Positions 35,273 through 43,275 of a stretch of 64,000 nucleotides of DNA are shown here, in pieces (positions within the stretch are counted from its first letter, which is position 1; each line of letters opens with the position of its first letter). The DNA comes from Anolis sagrei (Eukaryota > Chordata > Lepidosauria > Squamata > Anolidae), in contig NC_090027.1 of the NCBI RefSeq assembly GCF_037176765.1, positions 5,001-69,000 of the forward strand. The letters run 5' to 3'. The translations under genes and the position numbers were made by a program. The notes under the pieces were generated by a model that saw nothing but the letters and a program-made list of their open reading frames with translations, had not been told where the DNA came from and searched no databases.

Positions 35273-38200
35273 TAATAACAATAACAACGACAACAACAAT
35301 AATATAAAATAATAGCCATGTATCTCAGAACATTGTGCTGCTGTGACTCAATTATCATTGACTTCAGCATTTCATTCTGTTCCTTCTTCTTGAAAGTAAC
35401 TTTCCAAGCTCTTATTCTGCTACACTGGAGTTACTAGAATGCATAATTTCATACATGTAACAAATACTTCATAGGATTTGCAGGGACTATTGTTTTGTGG
35501 AAGGAATGAAATGAAATTCATATATCTGGCTTTTTTCCAGATGAGGTGGAGCTCCAGCCGTGCACCACAACCAGCGACACAGAATGCGCCTGTAAAAACG
35601 GCACCTTCTGCTTGCCCAGCTTTCCGTGTGAAACATGCCATAAGTGTACACCCAGGTCAGTATTGCATTCCAAGTTCTCCAATCTGGGTACCCACCTATT
35701 TATTTTGAATTCGTGTTCCCTTTACTAAGATACTGCTTTGTACGAGTTTGGGGGAGAATTTCACAATGTTTGGTACATCTAGGTTAGTCGGGTTGGACCG
35801 CTGGCTGGTTCACGGCATTGCTTTCCCTGCTGCTTTCTCCCTCATAGATGCCCCGAAGGAGAACAGGTGGTGCGGCCTTGCACCCCTACAAGCGACATAG
35901 AGTGTGCGCCCTATACCACCTCTCCATCACCTCCAACAGGTAAGAGCGAGTTATCCAAGACCTTAAGGCTGAGCCTCCGCAAAATAATGCATTGTGGGCA
36001 TTACGTTTAGGGTTCCAGCCATGTCCCTCGTATCATTCCTCCATTCATAGAATCCTAGAGTTGGAAGAGACCTCGTGGGCCATCCAGCCCAACCCCATGC
36101 TGTTAGGTTCTTGAGTTTGGAGTAGAGCAACAGCTTTGGGAGATGGTGGTCGGGTATCCAGACAACGTGGAGGAACATCGCTTCAGTTGTTGTGGTCTTT
36201 GCTTCTTCCAGCACGCTGATATTTCCCCGCTTGTCTTCCCAAGAGATTTGCAGGATTTTTCAGAGGCAGCACTGATGAAATAGTTCCAGGAGTTGCATAT
36301 GAAGTCTGTAGACAGTCCACGTTTCGCAGGCGTATAATAACAATAACAATAACAATAATAATAATAATAATAATAATAATAATCTTTGTTTAATACCCGA
36401 CCACCATCTCCCCAATGGGGACTCGGGGCAGCTTAATGAGGCCAAGCCCAACAGAATATTACAACAAAGTAAAACCAACAACACAGTAACAACAAAGTAA
36501 AATACATACAACATATGAGTACAAAGACGATAAAGAAAAATCATACGCAGTAAAATAAAATAACAATGAGCAGGCCGCATGTGCAAAATAAAACTAAAAT
36601 ACTAAAATCAGGATGAGACAGGGATGGAGCAGATTGTTTGTGGGGGAGAAACTCGTAAGGAACGGGGTCATAAATAGAGACCTTCATCCAGGTGGGGAAA
36701 TAGACTCTGGGGACAAAATCTGTTGAGGGGGAGCAACTGAGTATGATAATATGGGTGCTTTCCAAAAGCACATTGGAAAAGCCAGGTTTTGAGATCCCTC
36801 TTAGAAGTTTCTAAGGTGGGGGCCTTCCTAATCTCACCGGGCAATGAGTTCCAGAGTCGGGGGCCACAGAGGAGAAGGCTCTCTCCCTTGTGCTTACAAG
36901 ACGAGCCTGTGGTAATGGCAAGGGCGAAAGGAGAGCCTCCCCCGAGGATCTAAGAGCTCGGGCTGGTTCATGGAGAGAGATCCGGTCACGAAGGTAGGCG
37001 GGTCCCAAACTGTTTAGGGCTTTGTAGGTGAGAACCTGCACCTTGAATTGGGACCGGAAGACAAACAGCAGCCCGTGAAGCTCCTTAAACAGGGGAGTTG
37101 ACCTTTCCCTGTTAATCACCCCAGGGTTGGGAGGACAATGTCTTCATCAACAAGCCCCTTGGCCTCCCTACGGATGTCCCGGTCCTCAAACACTCTCTGC
37201 TTCATTCGGAAGAATGCTGCGCTCACAGAGCTCAGGTGGTGTTGTATTTCAGAGTCAGAGTTGACTTTGGTGGAGAGGGGGCTGCCAAGGGAGCGGAAAG
37301 GGTCCACATTTCCTATTATTACACCATGAAGCTGTATCTCTGGCATTGGAGAGGGATTGGCTGGTGACTTTTGCTGGAAGAGCACTTTGGTTTTCTCGAT
37401 GTTCAGTGAGAGGCCGAGCTTCTCGTATGCTTCTGTGAAGGTGTTGAGAGTGGCTTGTAGGTCTTCTTCTGAATGCACACAGACAACGTTGTCATCAGCA
37501 TACTGGAGTTCTATAACAGATGTTGTTGTGACCTTGGTTTTGTGCATGTATAACGTTGGTTTGGCTATTGAAGAATCCAAAGTTGGTGAATTGGTTTTAC
37601 TGTTATTACACAGGATGAAGGCGAGTGACACAGATTCAGAGTAAAAGGGCACATGGATGTTGTGTTGGGGGCAGAGGGGAGAGACGTGAAATCCGGATCG
37701 TCACGTATGCACATACAGTATATACTATTGTCTCTTCCCCCACAGGACGTTCCCATGAAGTTGCTACGTGGACTTTGATTGGTCTTCTTCTTCTTCTATT
37801 GCTGTTCGTGGTGCCAGGAATGTGCTGGAAGTTTGGTTGCTGTAACGGAGGTGAGAGTGACGTCCTACTCTTCTATAAAGGCGAAGTTTGCAAAAGAAAT
37901 GAGAGCCCTAGCAGGTAGCTTTTGCCTTCCAAATATTTTGGACTCTCATACCCAGAATGCCTTAGCCTTTGTCAGGCTGTCCTCCTACATCGAGAGGGAC
38001 AGAAGCTCCCCACTGTGTGTGGAAAGTCCCTTCTCTTTGTGAAGGGAGTGGGGGGGGGGGGGTAGACCATTTGAGGCCCCAAAATACGTGTCGTCAGGGA
38101 GGAATATGCTTGAAAATGGACAACTGTTGTGCCTCCTGGAAGCTTGTGAAAGGGCGTGGCTCTCTGAATTGGGGCGGAGTTTCACGCGGTGGTTCACGGG

Positions 38201-40100
38201 CTTTAACCCAGCCTTCAATGGAGATCCTCGCAGTCCCTCTCCCGCACTGCTGACTTGATCCGTGTTGGTTGAGCTCCGTCACGTGCGTGCATTTTCCCTC
38301 TTGAAACCCCTGGGAAAACCTAACCCATTGTGTACTTTGTGCTTAAAAGAGTGAGAATTTCCTTCCCAAGCAAAATTAATTTTGCAAAGTGAATAAATGC
38401 ACACAATTCATCCTACTTGGCATTATTCCATTTCTTGGGCTTTTTGTCACTACTTGACATACTTTCTTTTGGGCTGCTGTGAGTTTTCCGGGCTGTCTGG
38501 CCATGTTCCAGAAGCATTCTCGCCTGACGTTCCTATGGCAGGCATCCTCAGAGGAAGTACACATAGTATGTAGGATTGAATATTTACTACATGTGTTGTT
38601 GAAGGCTTTCATGGCCGGAATCACTGGGTTGCTGTGAGTTTTCCAGGCTGTATGGCCATGTTCCAGAAGCATTCTCTCCTGACGTTTGGCCCACATCTAT
38701 GGCAGGCATCCTCAGAGGCTGCGAGGTCTGTTGGAATATCCAGGGTGGGAGAAGGAACTCTTGTCTCTTTCAGGCAAGTGTGAATGTTGTAATTGGCCAG
38801 CTTGATTAGCATTGAATGGCCTTGAAGCTTCAAAGCCTGGCTGCTTCCTGCCTGGGGGATCCTTTGTTGAGAGGCGATTAGCTGGCCCTGATTGTTTCCT
38901 GTCTGGAATTCTCCTGTTTTTTGAGTGTTTCTCTTTATTTACTTGCCTGATTTTTAGAGTTTTTAAAATACTGGTAGGAAGATTTGGTTCATTTTCATGG
39001 TTTCATGGAGGAATCCTATGTTGGGAGGTGTCCATTATTGTTGTTGTTTTTATTAATGTATACATATACATATATCTGTGGAATGATGTCCAGGGTGGGA
39101 GAAAGAACTCTTGTCCACTTGAGGCAAGTGTAAATGTTGCAATTGGCCAGTTTGAGTAGCATTGAATAGACTTGCAGTTTCAAAGCCTGGCTGCTTCCAG
39201 CCTGGGGGATCCTTTGTTGGGAGGTGTTAGCTGGCCCTGATTGTTTCCTGTCTCGAATCCCTCTGTTTCTGAGTGTTGTTCTTTATTTACTGTCCTGATT
39301 TTTAGAGTTTTTTTAAATACTGGTAGCCAGATTTGGTTCATTTTCATGGTTTCCTCCTTTCTGTTGAAATCGTCCACATGTTTGTGGGTTTCGATGGCTT
39401 CTCTGTATCTTTTGACATGGTCGTTGTTAAGAGTGTATTAAAAAAAAACTCCAATTGAAGCTTGTTGGATTTTCCCTTCTCGCCAAAACCTGTTGGTTAG
39501 AATGTGTTCCTTGCCATATAATGCAAAAGGAAGCAGGAATCTTGACCAGAACTTTTTAAAGAAGCGGGGAATCAAAACTGGACACAAACACGATGGATAT
39601 CCAATTTTTTTGAGTTCCTGGTGATGATTGAGAAGTGGCAACCTTCATTCTTGGATAGTCATTTAGCTTTTGGGCACTTCAATACATGGTAAAGAGATGT
39701 AAGTTTATCTAAAAAGTAAATCATGACCAGGACTTTGCAGAGAAAACTTGCCAATGTATCACGTTTTTGTCTTGCAGCCAAGGCGAGGGGAGTCACGGCA
39801 GTCTTGTGGCGCTCCAAGGTAAGGCTGGCTTCCTTCTCTGAAGGCGCGAGGAACGGGGGAGTGGCTCCGTGGTCCAAGCTCTGGGAATCAGAGGAACACC
39901 AGAGGAACTGCCACAGATCATGTCCGCTACTCCACTCGCTCGCTCGTCGGTTTTTCAGCTCTTTTTGTTAGGCTGAAAAAGCCCCCCTCAACTTACACTC
40001 AAGTCAAAGTTATTTATTACCTTACTGGGTTATTATTAATTATTTCATTTATTATTTTACTCTATTTTCTATTTTTATTACTTTTACCCTTCTTTTACTC

Positions 40101-40149
<49 letters not shown>

Positions 40150-43100
40150 TTTATTATTTTTCTCTCTTTATTACATTTATTATTTTACTCTATTTTCTAT
40201 TTTTATTACTTTTTTTACTCTATTTTCTATTTTTATTACTTTTACCCTTATTTTACCCTATTATTATTATTATTATTATTACATCTATTATTTTTCTCTC
40301 TTTATTACATTTATTATTTTACTCTATTTATTGATATTATTATTATTGCATGTATTATTTTACTCTATTTTATTACATTTAATATTTTACACTATTATTA
40401 TTATTACATTTATTTTACTCTATTATTATTGTTACTATTACATTTTCTTATTTTACCCTAATTATTTTTATTATATTTATTATTTTATTCTATTATTATA
40501 GTTACTCTTACATTTACATTATTTTATTCTATTATTACATTTCCATTACGTTACTCGATTATTTTGTTATTATTATTGCATTTATTTTACTCTATTTTTA
40601 TTATTATATTTTATTATTTTACTCTATTATTACATTTATTATTTTTCTCCATTTATTACTGTTATTATTACATTTATATTTCTTACTGTTTCATTATTGT
40701 TTTTATTATATTTATCATTTTACTCTATTATTATTACAGTTATAATTTTACTCTATTATTACTGTTATTATTACATTTCCATTATTTTACTCTATTATTA
40801 TTTTTATTACACTTATTATTTTACTCCCATTATTATTGGAAGGATACATAAGCACATTTACATTGAAGAAGGATAGAATAATGGTTTAATCAGAGTTGGA
40901 CACTCTTTATCTTAAATTACAGCTTAATGTAAATATTAAAAAGATTTAACCTACGGATGCCTCAATTAATGTAATTTTATTGCTATCTATTTTTAGATAT
41001 TTCCCGCCCTCGTCTTATACTCGAGTCAATACGTTTTCCCAGTTTTTTGTGGCAAAATTAGGTGCCTTGACGTATATTCGATAATTCTGAATTGACTAAA
41101 TGGAGCCTGTCTCTTGGTCTAAGAAAGATGCTGAGAGGTGGATTGTCAGGTCTGCATCGTCCTCGTGCGTTCCAAGAATGGCATTTCCTCCCTGTTTTGA
41201 AATTTAGCCCCATTGCAGCGTGTCTTCATGGATTACACCTGTGCAAATAAAAACCTGCATCTTACCCTTACTCTAGGAAGGGAAGGGTTGGCATTTAGAT
41301 ATTCTTTACAGGCAAGGGAATAGAAACGCAAATGAAGACCTTGCCTGCCCGAGCAGGGTCTAATTCAGTGGGAAAGCATTATTATAAGTCAACTCCAGAG
41401 CGCTTTACAGGCGGCAAAGGAGAGTTAGAGGCAACACCATAGGAAGGTCGGCAGCTTCCTTTTTGGGACTGAAATGTATTTTGAATTTCATTTCCAGACT
41501 CTGCAGTGTCTCCAGAGGAATTGCAGCCAAGGGCGCCACGAAGAGGGGGACAACCTGCGGAACATGCGCCGCGAATCCCGCCCTCCTTTGCAGAGCTGCG
41601 CCCCTCCCTCTCCAAAACCGCTTGAGATGACCCCTCTGCAGGCGGCCGCCCCCCCAGGAGAGGTAATGAGAACAACTGTTATTTTGCCTGGGCCCAAAGC
41701 AGGCCCCAAGATCTCCTGAAGCGGAGTGGCAAGGGCAGCTCCACACCGGGGACAACATCTCTTAAAAGATGAGAAAGAAACTATTGCACAACCTTTGTTT
41801 TCTTCCAGAAGAGCATTTCTCAACCTGGGGGTTTCAGGGGGCTCGCCAAAGGCCCCCAGAAAACATATTTCTAGCTAGCCGACCCTGCCACACGTTGATG
41901 TGGCCCAGTCTGTGTATATGGGTTTCGTGTTTGTATATATATGGTTTTACACATGTGTTGTTATGTTTATGTATATATGTGGTTTTGCATATGCGTTGTA
42001 ATGTATTTTTTTATTTTTTGGCTTTTAAAGTCCCTTCCGCTGTGTTTTTCAGTGTTTTTATGAGTGATGGTCACTCGTTGGCTCGATAGGTGTCTTGTGT
42101 CCAAATTTGGTGTGAATTCGTCCAGTGCTTTTTGAGTTATGTTAATCCCACAAACGAACATTACATTTTTATTTATACAAATATTTTGGTGAACTGCAAA
42201 CCACTAGATTGTCAAAAATGTCACCACTGACGTCAAGGTCAATGCCCATGAAACCCTGCCAGTATTTTCTCTTGATCATGGGAGTTCTGTGTGCCAAGTT
42301 TGGATCAGTTCCATCTTTGGTGGGGATCAGAATGCTCCCTGATTGTAGGTGAACTATAAATCCCAGCAACTACAACTCCCAAATGACAAAATCACTATTC
42401 AAATGTGGGCGTATGGGGTATTTTTGACAAATTTGCTCCAGTGCAGAGAAATACATCCTGCTTATCAGATATTTACATTATGATTCATAACAGTAGCAGA
42501 ATTCATGAAGTAGCAACGAAAATAATGTTATGTTTGGGGGTCACCACAACATGAGGAAGGGTATGAAGGGGTCGTGGCGTTAGGAAGGTTGAGAAATACA
42601 TTCTGGAATGTTTCCACCAGTCATCCTAGTAATATATGTGCCTTGATTGTGTTTTAATTTATGGCAGGAATCCCACGGATGTGCAGCAGAGAGGAAGAGG
42701 CATCTCCTTCCGGTCAAGGGCAAGGACCCTCTAGAGGGTAAGTGTCCCAAGGAATGCCTTGAACCCACACCGTCCCTCATAATATATCGTGTGATGCAAA
42801 CAGAAGTGGAATCTACACCAGAACGTAGCAGAACATTCTCACGTGTGTCTGACTTGCTTGTCCTTCTGTGGGATACTCCATTCTGCTCATCACCTGTTTG
42901 TTTCTCTCTTCAAAGCATTGTCCAACATTTCGTAGTAGGTACTTCTTAGGTAAAGGTCAAGGTTGTCCCCTGGCATTAAGTCCAGTCGTGTCCGACTCTG
43001 GGACTCTGGTGCTCATCTTCATTTCTAAGCCAAAGAGCCGGCGTTGTCCGTAGACACCACTGGCATGACTGCATGGAGCACCGTTACCTTCCCAATGGAG

Positions 43101-43240
43101 CAGTACCTATTGATCTACTCACATTTACATGTTTTCAAACTGCTAGGTTGGCAGAAGCTGGGTCCAACAGCGGGAGCTTGCTTTGCTCCCCAGATTTGAA
43201 CTGCCCACCATTCGGTCAGCAAGTTCAGCAGTTCACCCGT

Positions 43241-43275
<35 letters not shown>

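Noticed and set aside
34985-35300. Direct repeats separated by spacers, superficially CRISPR-like
   Set aside because: Three diverged copies of a retroelement piece separated by (AAT)n in a vertebrate intron.
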